A DNA stretch of 64,000 nt from a virus: positions 62,001-126,000 of the IMG/VR virus record IMGVR_UViG_3300032893_000004, one strand, 5' to 3'. The notes beneath the pieces were generated by a model that saw only the letters and a list, made by a program, of their open reading frames with translations, was not told the DNA's origin and made no database searches. Of this stretch, positions 23,579-32,369 are shown in pieces. A program made the position numbers and the translations under genes. The first letter of the stretch is position 1. Each line of letters begins with the position of its first letter.

Positions 23579-25504
23579 TTAAATGCCGTGATTCTTCTTG
23601 ATCAGCAGTCGGCTCTTCAAAGTGAGCAGGAAGAGTTTGACGATTTCAGGGTCGGCACCCTTCGCGAATTCCATCCCGTAGGAGCCGTCCGACTTTCGAA
23701 GCACCTTCACAAACTTGGAAGGATTACCTTCCTCGTCTTTCTTCATTACCAAGAAACAGGCGCACGGCTGGAACTGCGGATTGCCATCCTGTCCCTTCAC
23801 GAATTCCGGTACACCGCACTGAGAACAGGCGGACTTGTACAGCTGTTCTTCGGTAGCAGTCGATCGCATCGGCTCAGATTTGCCGAGCTTACTGCGGAAA
23901 TAGTCAGACTTGTTCATAGACGGCGGTTTCGGTGCGCCTGGAGTATGCGGCGGCTTGATCTTGCCTTTGCCGGACATCTGGGACTGCTTCGCTGCCTGAG
24001 CCGCCGGATTGTTACCGGGAGCGACCGGAGGCTTCGGCATCTGAGGCGGTTTCGGTGCCATCGGCTGACCGGCGCCTTTTGGCATCTCACCTTTGCCCAT
24101 TTCTTCTTTTTTAATTTTCAATTTGATGGAATCAGCATCGGCTATCTTGTCCGCAACTGCTTGACCCACCGCCGGGTCCATTTGATCCTTATGAACATGC
24201 TTCGGTAGATGATGTCCTTCGGTGGCGCGGTCCCATTCCTTTACTGCCGCTTCGCCGCCGAGAGCCCGTTTGCCTGCCGGACTGTGGCCCCAAGCAGCTT
24301 GAGCTTGGGAAGCCCACGGTTTCGAAAGCATTTCCATCTTTTTGCGAAAATATTCGTGCGCCTGGTTCTTTCCTGGCGATGCCGTTCCGACCGTATCTGT
24401 CCGCTGCTCTGTCGGATTCAGCGTTCCTTTTTTGAAAGGCGTCTCGGGTTCTTGGACAGGCTTATGATTACCTGGACCGAAAGGTTTTTCTTGGTGCGGC
24501 TCGTCAACGCGGGCGGCGCCGACAGGATCGATCTTCGGTTTCGTAGCAGGATCTTGAGTCGAACCAGATTCAATTTTCTTGTCCGACATAGGAGGATCTT
24601 GCTTCTTGAACGGTTTCTCTTCCTGCTGGGACGGAGCTTGTTTTCCAGGCTTGAACGGCGTCTGGGAACGAAGATTGACGGTTTCGTCTGTTCGATCTTC
24701 TCCAGCTTTCACCTTCTGGGGTTTTGTTGCCGGCTCTTCTAGATCTGTCGTATCCTTGCTCTTGTTACGGTCGAGCTGAGCGTACGAATCAGATGGGCGA
24801 ATCGTGGAAGTGTCAGCTCGTTTCCTGGTAGTATCGCTCATCTTCTTTTCCTCTTTGGCAGTTTCGTCAAGTTCAGACTCTAACCGTTCCCTTTGCATCT
24901 GCTTAGCGGTCAGCGCGTCGACGAGTTTGCCGATAACAGCGGTCATCTCCCTCACGTTGGCGTGAGACATGGTCCATTTTATGTTTTCTGGATCTTCTTT
25001 CGTCTGAATATTCGCCATCGAGATCATATGGCGGAGGGATTCGTGCTCCGGTGCCTCAGCTTTCGGCTCGGCTAGCTCAGGCTTCGCCTTGACCTCTTCG
25101 GCGACAAGATCGTCTGCAGTCTTCGGTTTGTCGAATTCGTGATACATCTCGCCTACAGACAACAGGTGGCCGGATGCCGCTGGTAGGGACTGCTTCTCGA
25201 ACTGGTGGATGACGCGTCCGCCTTGAACGAACTCCATGCGGTACTGGTCAGGAGCCTGCTTCTCGATGTGAATCATGATGTCGTCGCGGCCAGGAAACTT
25301 GATATCTTTGATCTCGCCCTGTCTCATCGGATTGATGTTTTGAACGAGCCAAGATAGAATCGTTCTCGGAACAACTATCAACGGAAGATAAAATTCGAGT
25401 GGATCAACGACGGCCTGAGTCCGCTGCTTGTATATGGCCTTTTCGAGAGTTTCATACCCTCGATCGCCAAGAATTGACTTGAGCAGCTTCTGACTGTCGT
25501 TCAT
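23579..25504 (-). CDS. Large lysine/proline-rich virion protein with C-terminal Cys motif, 641 aa
   Basis: 641 residues, SD AAGGA. Residues 1-150 appear folded (LEFYLPLIVVPRTILSWLVQNI; ...IHIEKQAPDQYRMEFVQGG). Residues 150-560 are low complexity with Lys, Pro, Glu and Thr, including repeated PFKxG stretches (TPFKPGK, KPFKKQD, TPFKKGT) and two AHEYFRKKM/SDYFRSKL-type segments. Residues about 570-600 contain CSQCGVPEF...QPCACF, a likely zinc site, followed by a small beta domain. It shares its style with the 419-aa and 578-aa proteins nearby. Probably a virion protein with disordered linkers. No enzyme motif recognised. Confidence 0.65.
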   Translation of the reverse strand: MNDSQKLLKSILGDRGYETLEKAIYKQRTQAVVDPLEFYLPLIVVPRTILSWLVQNINPMRQGEIKDIKFPGRDDIMIHIEKQAPDQYRMEFVQGGRVIHQFEKQSLPAASGHLLSVGEMYHEFDKPKTADDLVAEEVKAKPELAEPKAEAPEHESLRHMISMANIQTKEDPENIKWTMSHANVREMTAVIGKLVDALTAKQMQRERLESELDETAKEEKKMSDTTRKRADTSTIRPSDSYAQLDRNKSKDTTDLEEPATKPQKVKAGEDRTDETVNLRSQTPFKPGKQAPSQQEEKPFKKQDPPMSDKKIESGSTQDPATKPKIDPVGAARVDEPHQEKPFGPGNHKPVQEPETPFKKGTLNPTEQRTDTVGTASPGKNQAHEYFRKKMEMLSKPWASQAQAAWGHSPAGKRALGGEAAVKEWDRATEGHHLPKHVHKDQMDPAVGQAVADKIADADSIKLKIKKEEMGKGEMPKGAGQPMAPKPPQMPKPPVAPGNNPAAQAAKQSQMSGKGKIKPPHTPGAPKPPSMNKSDYFRSKLGKSEPMRSTATEEQLYKSACSQCGVPEFVKGQDGNPQFQPCACFLVMKKDEEGNPSKFVKVLRKSDGSYGMEFAKGADPEIVKLFLLTLKSRLLIKKNHGI

Positions 25505-25513
25505 GGACCGTCC

Positions 25514-25915
25514 TTAGTTGTTTGAGCCGCTGTTCGGATTTAGCTGAAGATCGTCCTGTAACCAGTATCCAAAAGTCGTCGCACTGTTCGAGATGATCCA
25601 GTTATTCTGACCCATCGGGATTATCAAGTACGAGTTGGGCGGTACTGCGATACCATTCGACGGATTGGTAGGTGCCGAGACCGTATTGCTGGTTCCGAGG
25701 GCAACGAAAGAAGTCGATGTGGAGTTGTTGTAGACAGCCACAAGAGAACCGAGGTCGACTCCGACCGCCGCGTTCAAGGCGCCGAGATACTGCTGGACAA
25801 CGCCGAAGATAGGGCCCATGATCTTGGCCGCACCGGCGTACTGATTGAACGCGTCCTCGGTAGCCATATCGGCGCCATAGCGATCCTGCGATGGTTTTGA
25901 CCTAATTTTGTTCAT
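25514..25915 (-). CDS. Small virion structural protein, 133 aa
   Basis: 133 residues, SD TAGGAG before the ATG at 25915. After a basic N-terminus, residues 20-60 are hydrophobic and Ala/Gly-rich (YAGAAKIMGPIFGVVQQYLGALNAAVGVDLG); the remainder is beta-prone and Asn/Ser-rich with VPPNSYLIIPMGQNNWIIS. This resembles small decoration or neck-fibre proteins, but no family is recognised. The conserved junction block lies 23 nt before the ATG, so this gene probably starts a transcript. Confidence 0.7.
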   Translation of the reverse strand: MNKIRSKPSQDRYGADMATEDAFNQYAGAAKIMGPIFGVVQQYLGALNAAVGVDLGSLVAVYNNSTSTSFVALGTSNTVSAPTNPSNGIAVPPNSYLIIPMGQNNWIISNSATTFGYWLQDDLQLNPNSGSNN

Positions 25916-25938
25916 AAACGATCTCCTATGTTGCCCAA

Positions 25939-25949
25939 AAGATTAGGCT
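25939..25949 (-). promoter_or_regulatory. AGCCTAATCTT block before the 133-aa gene
   Basis: Perfect consensus copy on the minus strand, placed directly after the TGA stop of the 310-aa gene and 23 nt before the next ATG, with an SD between them. Candidate late promoter -10 element. Confidence 0.6.
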
Positions 25950-26882
25950 TCAAAGCATCCCGCCGTCTTTACCGCCGTCATTTGGACCAGTTACGCCGCC
26001 GACAGGCGGAGCATTCTGAAATCTCTGATCGGCTCGGGATCGCATCGGATCGTTGTTCTGGTTGCTCATGACGTTTTCGCGGTAGATCAGCGCCTGAAAC
26101 GGCATCCTCTCGACGTTTCGTTCGAAGGTCATCGGATCGGTGATCTGGCTGATGCGAATCTCATGCATCATGCGGGCGACCACGAAATATGGGGTGTACC
26201 GATACCGAACTGCAAAAACCGTTCCTTTCAAGGTCTTATCGTTCCAGCCGGGTCGATTCTGAGAGATCCAGCGAATCATACCTCCGTTCTCCCCGCGCTC
26301 GTTCGGCACGGTAAGCTCAAAATCCACTCCTTGCGTGTACTCCTTTCCGTCTGCGTCAATCAAGTACTCTACGAACGTGGCCGGATACTGGAGCTTGTCT
26401 AAGCCGGTCGAATTTGCTTCCAGGTATTGGAAGGCAACTACGCGAACTTCGACGTCTTTTAAATAAAAACGGTCGTACGAGGAAATCAGAACGTCTTTTT
26501 CAGGATCGTCCTCGTACTTCATCGGGCACGTCACAACTGCCGCGTCGTGCTTCGTAAGTCCTTCGACCTCGATTTCCCAGTCAGACGTGCTGGCCGAGAA
26601 CCAGATATGCATCGTGCCGGCTTCCTTGTATAGAAAACCGTCGGATGACGAGCGGGCGGCCAGGACGGCGTGGACGTCGCCTATAGAAGACATTCCGGTC
26701 GGATCCGGCAACGCCCGATAATGTACGACGTTGACGCCTTGCCCTTTGATCAAGTTGTCGAACGCTTCTTTGTCGAACGACTGCTGGTAGTGCGCCAGGT
26801 TGAAGATCTGCTGCATGCCGTCAACTGGCTTCGGATCTCGGCGGCGCGGGCCGCCACGACGCTTCGGATTACTTTGCGGCAC
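25950..26882 (-). CDS. Virion structural protein, neck/connector candidate, 310 aa
   Basis: 310 residues from the GTG at 26882 (SD GAGGA), overlapping the previous gene by 14 nt. A basic N-terminus (NPKRRGGPRRRDPK) is followed by a mostly beta protein; residues 90-130 hold MHIWFSASTSDWEIEVEGLTKHD and residues 195-240 hold WISQNRPGWNDKTLKGTVFAVRYRYTPYFVV. The C-terminus is Gly/Asn-rich. The lone W/Y-rich strands and the position among neck genes suggest a head-to-tail or baseplate part. No family recognised. Confidence 0.65.
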   Translation of the reverse strand: MPQSNPKRRGGPRRRDPKPVDGMQQIFNLAHYQQSFDKEAFDNLIKGQGVNVVHYRALPDPTGMSSIGDVHAVLAARSSSDGFLYKEAGTMHIWFSASTSDWEIEVEGLTKHDAAVVTCPMKYEDDPEKDVLISSYDRFYLKDVEVRVVAFQYLEANSTGLDKLQYPATFVEYLIDADGKEYTQGVDFELTVPNERGENGGMIRWISQNRPGWNDKTLKGTVFAVRYRYTPYFVVARMMHEIRISQITDPMTFERNVERMPFQALIYRENVMSNQNNDPMRSRADQRFQNAPPVGGVTGPNDGGKDGGML

Positions 26883-27336
26883 GGTATTCCTCGATGAGCG
26901 CAGCTGGCTCTGTTAGGGCGCAAGAACGAACGAGAGTACCTTTTGAGTATTCCGACGGAACGAAGTCTTGGGATTTCATAACCTCGATCCTGGCCGTGTC
27001 CAAGGAGTAGACCATGACGATATCCTCCGGGCCGACCGGCTTGTCGAACGACGGCATGAACATCATCTTGCGGAGCTTCTGAAAATGATCGTCCTGAGAC
27101 TTAGCCAACGATTCAGATTTTTGAAAGTTATCTTCCCAGTTGATCTTTTCTTTCTTGCCGGCGAGAAATCTAGCGATTGCCAGATGCGGCGCCGCCCCGA
27201 TAGAAGCGATGCCTTCCGGCGTCTTTACGAAGAAAGCGTGCAGACCGCCTTTGGTCAAAATATAAACCACCGGCCGGCCGTCCTCGGTCTTGCCAGCTAT
27301 CGCTTTGTCTTCGATCTGATCAGCTGAAATCTTCAT
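26869..27336 (-). CDS. Hypothetical protein, 155 aa
   Basis: 155 residues. The first half (GRPVVYILTKGGLHAFFVKT, IASIGAAPHLAIARFLAGKKE) looks alpha/beta, the centre is Lys/Gln-rich, and the end (PEDIVMVYSLDTARIEV) beta. ATG overlaps the preceding stop (ATGA), and the 3' end overlaps the 310-aa gene. The tight coupling to virion genes suggests co-expression with them. No family recognised. Confidence 0.7.
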   Translation of the reverse strand: MKISADQIEDKAIAGKTEDGRPVVYILTKGGLHAFFVKTPEGIASIGAAPHLAIARFLAGKKEKINWEDNFQKSESLAKSQDDHFQKLRKMMFMPSFDKPVGPEDIVMVYSLDTARIEVMKSQDFVPSEYSKGTLVRSCALTEPAALIEEYRAAK

Positions 27337-28379
27337 ATCTTATCGTTTACTCTCCTGATATTTTCCATGACGCGACCCATCGGGTCCTTCATAGAGCTTG
27401 GAGTGATATCGTCAAGAGCATCGTCGCGCTTTCGGCCTGGATCGGGCTGATAGTTCGACGAATGCATAGGTTCAGCGGTCAGTTCATCTTCGCGCCTCTT
27501 GAACCAGTTCTTGACACGAGTCCGAAAATCTTCCGAATCGACGTTCGGCATCGTTTTCTTGACCGATGACAGGGCCCGTTTCGGCGCGAAGGGGTTTACC
27601 TTGTCGACTTGCTTGTACTTAGACACGTACTCGCTGTTGATGAGCTTAGAGTCTGGTATCTCGTCTGGGTGCAAGTTGTGACCGTGAAGCCACGAGAACG
27701 CAGCCCTGTGCGGGTCGCCCTTCTGCTTGGCCATCACGTGCTGCGCTAGCTGGCGAGCAAGGTTCAGCTCGACCTGCGGATTCTTCTTGAAATACTCTTC
27801 TGTCATGTCTCGCGACATGGTTTCCAGCTGCCGCATCTCCGGAGTGATCTGACCTTTCGCACGCATGCGCGTGGTCATCTCGTCGATGGTCGGCTTCAGC
27901 ATTCCCCACTTGCCTATAGCCTTGGATCCTTTGAACTTACCAGACACGATCGGCTTGTGCTGCGTGTTCTGGCCGCCCGACGACTCCAGCTGCTCGACGT
28001 TCCACAAGAACCGATCCATCGGATGCTTGCCGAAGTCAGTCGACGTCTCCTGCTTGCCTGCTTGCGTCGGCTTAGACGGTAACACAGTCGGCTTCTGGAT
28101 AGTGTGACCGTCTCCGGCCATCGCCGTCGATAACGAGAGCCCGAGCGCCAGCGCCTTGGCGCGCAGAGACTTTGAAAGATCCGCGTCTTCTACCCACGCA
28201 GACATCGCGTGGCCGGATAGATATTCTGCGATCGAGTCGACGGCTTCTCGCAAGGTATCGCACGACATGGCGATCTCGTTCGTCATCGGGAACATCGCGA
28301 AGACAGGATGCAGATCTTCGAAGTCCGCGATCTTGAACCACTTTCTTTCCGCATCCGGATACTGCAAGTATAAAATCAT
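27333..28379 (-). CDS. Putative virion-associated lytic transglycosylase, 348 aa
   Basis: 348 residues. Residues about 118-240 fit an SLT-type transglycosylase: MDRFLWNVEQLESSGGQ with candidate catalytic E132 in the LESSGG context, then AIGKWGMLKPTIDEM (compare GAxGLMQ in the family), and a helical end with ARQLAQHVMAKQKGDPHRAAFSWLHGHNL. Such enzymes cleave glycan strands so the tail can cross the cell wall. The first 115 residues form a separate domain, and the last 100 are basic and disordered. No signal peptide, so delivery by the virion is likely. Coupled by ATGA overlaps on both sides. The call is by motif; the GLMQ signature is degenerate. Confidence 0.55.
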   Translation of the reverse strand: MILYLQYPDAERKWFKIADFEDLHPVFAMFPMTNEIAMSCDTLREAVDSIAEYLSGHAMSAWVEDADLSKSLRAKALALGLSLSTAMAGDGHTIQKPTVLPSKPTQAGKQETSTDFGKHPMDRFLWNVEQLESSGGQNTQHKPIVSGKFKGSKAIGKWGMLKPTIDEMTTRMRAKGQITPEMRQLETMSRDMTEEYFKKNPQVELNLARQLAQHVMAKQKGDPHRAAFSWLHGHNLHPDEIPDSKLINSEYVSKYKQVDKVNPFAPKRALSSVKKTMPNVDSEDFRTRVKNWFKRREDELTAEPMHSSNYQPDPGRKRDDALDDITPSSMKDPMGRVMENIRRVNDKI

Positions 28380-30151
28380 GCAGCCTTCCTTTCGTTCATA
28401 AGTCGCCTGAAGTGTTCGCCCCAGTGCGACAGAATTTCTTTCTTGTCGTCGGGAAGCTGATCGATGGCGTCCGCGATCGACTTCATGTGCTCATACTTGA
28501 AAGTTGGTTCGCCGGCACTCCAGTTTCTTTCAGAAAAGTGCCTAAGCATCTGATTCTTCACATCGATGTCTGGTTCGGAACGGATAACTTTCGTGGACAT
28601 GTGCGGATTCTCGACAACAGAACGGAAGATGTCACCGGCTTCTTCCGGCGTCATGTCCGTCATTATCTTCTTGATAGCACCGTGCAACAGAGATCTCTGG
28701 TTCATTGTGAGACGACCTTTCTTGTTCACTATATCAGAAATCGCGAAAAGTGCGTCTTTTTTATTTTTCGGCAGAGATCTCAGCTGTTTAGCTGTCACAC
28801 AAGGCCTTTCTTGCGGAATAATGCGTCCTGGCGAGAAACGATCGTCCAGTGACGATTCTTGCCACATAGCATCGTCGTTTGGGTCAGCCGACACGTTCGA
28901 GGCCCAGTCGTTCATCTTATGCCAGCGATCGTGGAAGTTGTCGCGGACATGCTTGCGGACCGATTCGTCCTTTATCGATTGAACCTGTGCGTCCATCTCG
29001 TCTCGAATCTTCTGGCCGTGCTGTTTCCACCAATCAACCAGATCCTCGTGAGAATGCCAAGCGTTCCGGTTTGGTCGCAGAGCGTGATCCAAAGAAGACG
29101 AATGCAAGTACGACATAGGTGTCTCTTTCGAGATGTCGTGGGTGTCAGACTGCTTCCAGTGCAGATCTCCAAGCTTCCTGTGATACTGAAAATTACGCTC
29201 GTGATCGATCGCGAGGAGTGGATTGGTACCGCGCGGAGTAGTCCAGTTGCCTATCATCAGATTACCGTTATGACGATCCAGATTATTAGCAAGATAGTCC
29301 ATCACTGCTATCTTGTGTACGTCCAGGGGATCAACGTGAGCTTCGATGTTGCGGCTGCCGCGAGACGATATGAGCTGTCCTATGGATTTGTGGTCCGGCG
29401 CGAACTTGCGAACCGTCAGAGGAACGCCGTCGTGCTCGTGAGTCGATACATCTTCCGAAAGATGCCCGATTCCGCCAGCATCGAATAAAGCTTTTGTCGC
29501 CATGGTAGCCCACCCCAAGATAGGATTCTTGACCCACCGCTTCGTGGCCGACTCGATCTTCTTGTGGTACGGCTTGGCCATGTAAATGTCATTCTCCCCA
29601 GACTGATGCACCATCTTGGCCGAAATGCCATTTTCATCCAGTTTATGCGGCTTATGAACCGTGTCAGACGACAGTATCTTCGTGTAATCAGGTGGCGCTG
29701 GGAATTTTTCGAGATGTTGTTTGTGATCGACCGTAAGATGGGCATCGGCATCATTCTTGTTAGCGACCCGATTCCAGTCTTTCGTTCTAACTTTCTTTTC
29801 GAGATCGTGCATCGTCAGATCAGACAAGATATATCCAACCTGAACAGAGAATTCTCCTACGGATTTTGCCAGGAGCGTGCGGTGGAAATTCGACGGCAGT
29901 TCAGCTAGCTTCTGCTGTCGGAATGAGCTAGATGCGTTATACTCCTCAGCGAATTGAAGCGGAGTCTTCCCGTCCATGACTCGCCAGAATATGGCAGGCG
30001 TCATGCCGTTGATTCGGTTCTGGAACGACTTCGAGAGATCTGGACCTATCTCAGACTGTAGATCGCGCAGGAATTCATCAGCAGAAATCTTCGGCATCTC
30101 TGACTTCTTGATCGTCCTGCTTCGTTGTTCCGCCCATTTCTTTATCTTCAT
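28376..30151 (-). CDS. PI3K/HipA-like kinase-fold protein, 591 aa
   Basis: 591 residues. The centre has an atypical-kinase catalytic set: a candidate ATP-binding Lys at YMAKPYHKK (K193), the loop D292-R-H-N-G-N297 in NNLDRHNGNLMI, and the metal-binding D316 in LLAIDHERNF. This order (DRHxGN, then IDH(D/E)) is that of the phosphatidylinositol-3/4-kinase-like and HipA-like kinases. Residues 1-150 and 340-591 are helical and charged. A second protein with the same motifs is fused to the prohead protease at 50946-52646. It lies in the virion gene block, so it may be packaged and phosphorylate virion or host proteins. Substrate unknown. Confidence 0.65.
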   Translation of the reverse strand: MKIKKWAEQRSRTIKKSEMPKISADEFLRDLQSEIGPDLSKSFQNRINGMTPAIFWRVMDGKTPLQFAEEYNASSSFRQQKLAELPSNFHRTLLAKSVGEFSVQVGYILSDLTMHDLEKKVRTKDWNRVANKNDADAHLTVDHKQHLEKFPAPPDYTKILSSDTVHKPHKLDENGISAKMVHQSGENDIYMAKPYHKKIESATKRWVKNPILGWATMATKALFDAGGIGHLSEDVSTHEHDGVPLTVRKFAPDHKSIGQLISSRGSRNIEAHVDPLDVHKIAVMDYLANNLDRHNGNLMIGNWTTPRGTNPLLAIDHERNFQYHRKLGDLHWKQSDTHDISKETPMSYLHSSSLDHALRPNRNAWHSHEDLVDWWKQHGQKIRDEMDAQVQSIKDESVRKHVRDNFHDRWHKMNDWASNVSADPNDDAMWQESSLDDRFSPGRIIPQERPCVTAKQLRSLPKNKKDALFAISDIVNKKGRLTMNQRSLLHGAIKKIMTDMTPEEAGDIFRSVVENPHMSTKVIRSEPDIDVKNQMLRHFSERNWSAGEPTFKYEHMKSIADAIDQLPDDKKEILSHWGEHFRRLMNERKAA

Positions 30152-30152
30152 T

Positions 30153-31220
30153 TTACACGTTAGTGCTGAAAAAATTATTCCCGAACATGACCTTCAGATG
30201 CTTGATAATTTCCTTGTACCGCGCTTCCAGAGTGTTCCTCTTATCCTGAAGCAATTCGATCATTCTGTCTTGGATGGACTGACTCAAACTATCGACGGAC
30301 ATCGACTGAGATACTGTCCGAAACAAGGGAAGGAGAAGGTCTATCGCATACATAGCTGCAGCCGAACCGATCGCTTCGTTCACGATCACTGGCAACTGGC
30401 CGTCTTCGGTCATCATACCTGTTTCAACTTCGACCGTCCAGTAGGCCGGTACCCAGCCTTGCTGACCAATGAACTGAAGAATAGTCGCACCAGCCGCGCC
30501 GGTCGCCTGGGCCGTTCCGAGGGCCGTGAAAGCCGGCGTGAGCGGGTTGACGTTCAGGTAGCCTCGAACGGCGTTGCCCATCTCGATCCACTGCTCCGGG
30601 ATACGATAGATCTCACCGCCGGACGGGAATTCCTTTCGACCGTTTCTAGGTGTTCCCAAGAATTCGCCGGGATCGGCGTTACGTTCGCCGCCGACGATGT
30701 CGTACGGATCATCGCCGAAATCGAGGTAACTAGACGAACAGATAGCCATCCGTAGTACGCGGCGGATCGGCTTAAACGGCACCTCAAGGAAGATGTGCTG
30801 GTTGTACAGGTTCGGATCGAACGGCAACCGGTGACGCCGCGCCGTCAAGTTCACCGAAGTCTTCGCATCGATCTCGAAGCGGGCTATGCCGCGCTTGATA
30901 AAATCCTCTAAGTCGCGCTCGGTAAGCTTTTCTTTGGTCAGAGGAGAAGCTAAAGGGATTCCGAACAGGAATCGACGTTGCATCGTCTTGCCGTCCAGAA
31001 CTGGCTCCAAGCTGTCGTATATACCCGAACCAGCATATGCTCTTTCCGGGAAAACAGCGCCGGTCGGCTTCTTCGAATACTTGAAGTCTAAAGGTCCCTG
31101 CGGGGTATTTCGCTTCTGATTCGGCGGAAAATCCGGACCAGGTTCGTTCCTGGCTACTTCGCCCTGCGGATTGATGTGCGTACCGTCGTTCCGAGGCCTG
31201 TTATCGTCGTGATCGTGCAT
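30153..31220 (-). CDS. Virion structural protein, 355 aa
   Basis: 355 residues, SD CGGAG before the ATG at 31220. The first 55 residues are His/Asp/Pro-rich and disordered. The remainder is alpha/beta: LPFDPNLYNQHIFLEVPFKPIRRVL, PSGGEIYRIPEQWIEMGNAVRGYLNVNPL, and a C-terminal helical part LFRTVSQSMSVDSLSQSIQDRMIELLQDKRNTLEARYKEII typical of oligomeric connector proteins. It stands between small neck genes and the kinase-like gene. Neck or head-completion role is inferred from position. No family recognised. Confidence 0.65.
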   Translation of the reverse strand: MHDHDDNRPRNDGTHINPQGEVARNEPGPDFPPNQKRNTPQGPLDFKYSKKPTGAVFPERAYAGSGIYDSLEPVLDGKTMQRRFLFGIPLASPLTKEKLTERDLEDFIKRGIARFEIDAKTSVNLTARRHRLPFDPNLYNQHIFLEVPFKPIRRVLRMAICSSSYLDFGDDPYDIVGGERNADPGEFLGTPRNGRKEFPSGGEIYRIPEQWIEMGNAVRGYLNVNPLTPAFTALGTAQATGAAGATILQFIGQQGWVPAYWTVEVETGMMTEDGQLPVIVNEAIGSAAAMYAIDLLLPLFRTVSQSMSVDSLSQSIQDRMIELLQDKRNTLEARYKEIIKHLKVMFGNNFFSTNV

Positions 31221-31232
31221 TTTGTCTCCGAT

Positions 31233-31634
31233 TTAACCGTAGAAGCGACTTGAACCGGCGCTGCGAGCTATCAAACGTCCGTCCAAGGTCAATGTTTGCA
31301 TCGTACCGCCGTCGTAGAGGAGAGCTTTCATGGCACCCATGACTATATCGTTCTGGGTAAGCTGTACCATCCAGATCGACCGATCATCATTGGGGAAGGC
31401 CATGGTAGCCGGTCGGCGGATGAAGTTGGCGCAATCCAGGCTGTCGAATATGACAGTTACCTGCGCAGTAGTGCTCGGAATGTACCTCTGGAATTTATGA
31501 CAGTTACCGGAAAGCTCCGAAGTCAGCCTGAAGTAGACAGTCTGAGCGTTGCCGTTTACGTGTTCGAACTGCTCAACCTCGTAGAAGTTGTTGACATCGT
31601 TCACGTTTTCCAAGAGTCTGATTACATTCTTCAT
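31233..31634 (-). CDS. Small virion protein, 133 aa
   Basis: The frame can start 30 nt earlier at a GTG, but the ATG at 31634 is chosen because CGGAGG lies 10 nt upstream. The 133-residue product is beta-rich, with YEVEQFEHVNGNAQTVYFRLTSEL, AQVTVIFDSLDCANFI and IWMVQLTQNDIVMGAMKALLYDGG, reminiscent of small tail or decoration proteins. Two Cys. The junction block 32 nt upstream suggests it begins a late transcript. Confidence 0.75.
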   Translation of the reverse strand: MKNVIRLLENVNDVNNFYEVEQFEHVNGNAQTVYFRLTSELSGNCHKFQRYIPSTTAQVTVIFDSLDCANFIRRPATMAFPNDDRSIWMVQLTQNDIVMGAMKALLYDGGTMQTLTLDGRLIARSAGSSRFYG

Positions 31635-31666
31635 TGCACGGAATCCTCCGACGGATTTGTACACTG

Positions 31667-31677
31667 AAGATTAGGCT
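31667..31677 (-). promoter_or_regulatory. AGCCTAATCTT block downstream of the ClpP-like gene
   Basis: Perfect consensus on the minus strand, 8 nt after the ClpP-like gene stop and 32 nt before the ATG at 31634, with a GGAGG site between. Candidate late promoter -10 element. Confidence 0.6.
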
Positions 31678-31685
31678 CTTGAATC

Positions 31686-32369
31686 CTATCTCTTCTTACG
31701 TCTTTTCGCGGACTTAGCCATCTCGTGCATCGTTCGCTGCTGCTCGAACGACGGAGCGTTGCCGATGTACATGACTGGAGGGTGATGCTGCGGTCGCGGG
31801 ATGCCGACGTGATCGATGAGACCCCAACGCTTTGCGGCACCAGCTTTGAGAGTCCAGTCGACGTTCTTTTTCTTGTGAATCTCTCTCTCGAATTCCTCGG
31901 ACGATCGACCGCAGTCGGAAGCCAGGTTCTTGAACATCGTCTTGTTCAGGTCTGCTGTGACCTTGGCGTACTCCACTATGTCGGAAGCCTTGCCGGGGGC
32001 CACTCCAGATACCTGATGAAGCAAGATCTGCGTGTCAGGTGCCGCGAATCGGTATCCTTTGGTTCCGGCTGCCAGCAGAGACGCTCCGCACGACATCGCC
32101 ATACCTACCGCGATGGTCGCAACCGGCTTCGGAGAAGACTTTATCAGATCTCGCAAGGCGAGAAGAGCATGAACGTCGCCTCCGTAGCTGTTGATAAAAA
32201 CCGGAATTATCTGGACCTCTTCGTCTCGCTCCAGCTGGATAAACTTATCGTAGAAGCGAATGACCGCTTCCGAGTCAAAGTCTGTAACCCACACCGCCTT
32301 GGTGTCATTCATCCCAGCGAGCAGACCTAGCATCCCGAGGTCGGGGCCAGACGATTCCGTTTTATTCAT
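31686..32369 (-). CDS. ClpP-like serine protease (family S14)
   Basis: 227 residues, SD AAGG before the ATG at 32369. It shows the ClpP fold markers: PVFINSYGGDVHALLALRDLI, the nucleophile S93 in GMAMSCGASLLAAG, H118 in TQILLHQVSG and candidate D171 in NVDWTLKAGAAKRWGLID. In phages S14 proteases are often the prohead maturation protease. Here a separate gp21-like protease exists (50946-52646), so this one may have another target or be the tail-side or regulatory partner. The C-terminus is basic (AKRRKKR). The gene opens the neck gene block. Confidence 0.85.
   Translation of the reverse strand: MNKTESSGPDLGMLGLLAGMNDTKAVWVTDFDSEAVIRFYDKFIQLERDEEVQIIPVFINSYGGDVHALLALRDLIKSSPKPVATIAVGMAMSCGASLLAAGTKGYRFAAPDTQILLHQVSGVAPGKASDIVEYAKVTADLNKTMFKNLASDCGRSSEEFEREIHKKKNVDWTLKAGAAKRWGLIDHVGIPRPQHHPPVMYIGNAPSFEQQRTMHEMAKSAKRRKKR

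Noticed and set aside
29976-30755. Plus-strand frame of 259 codons opposite kinase-like and structural genes
   Set aside because: Crosses two good minus-strand genes and has no SD or domain.
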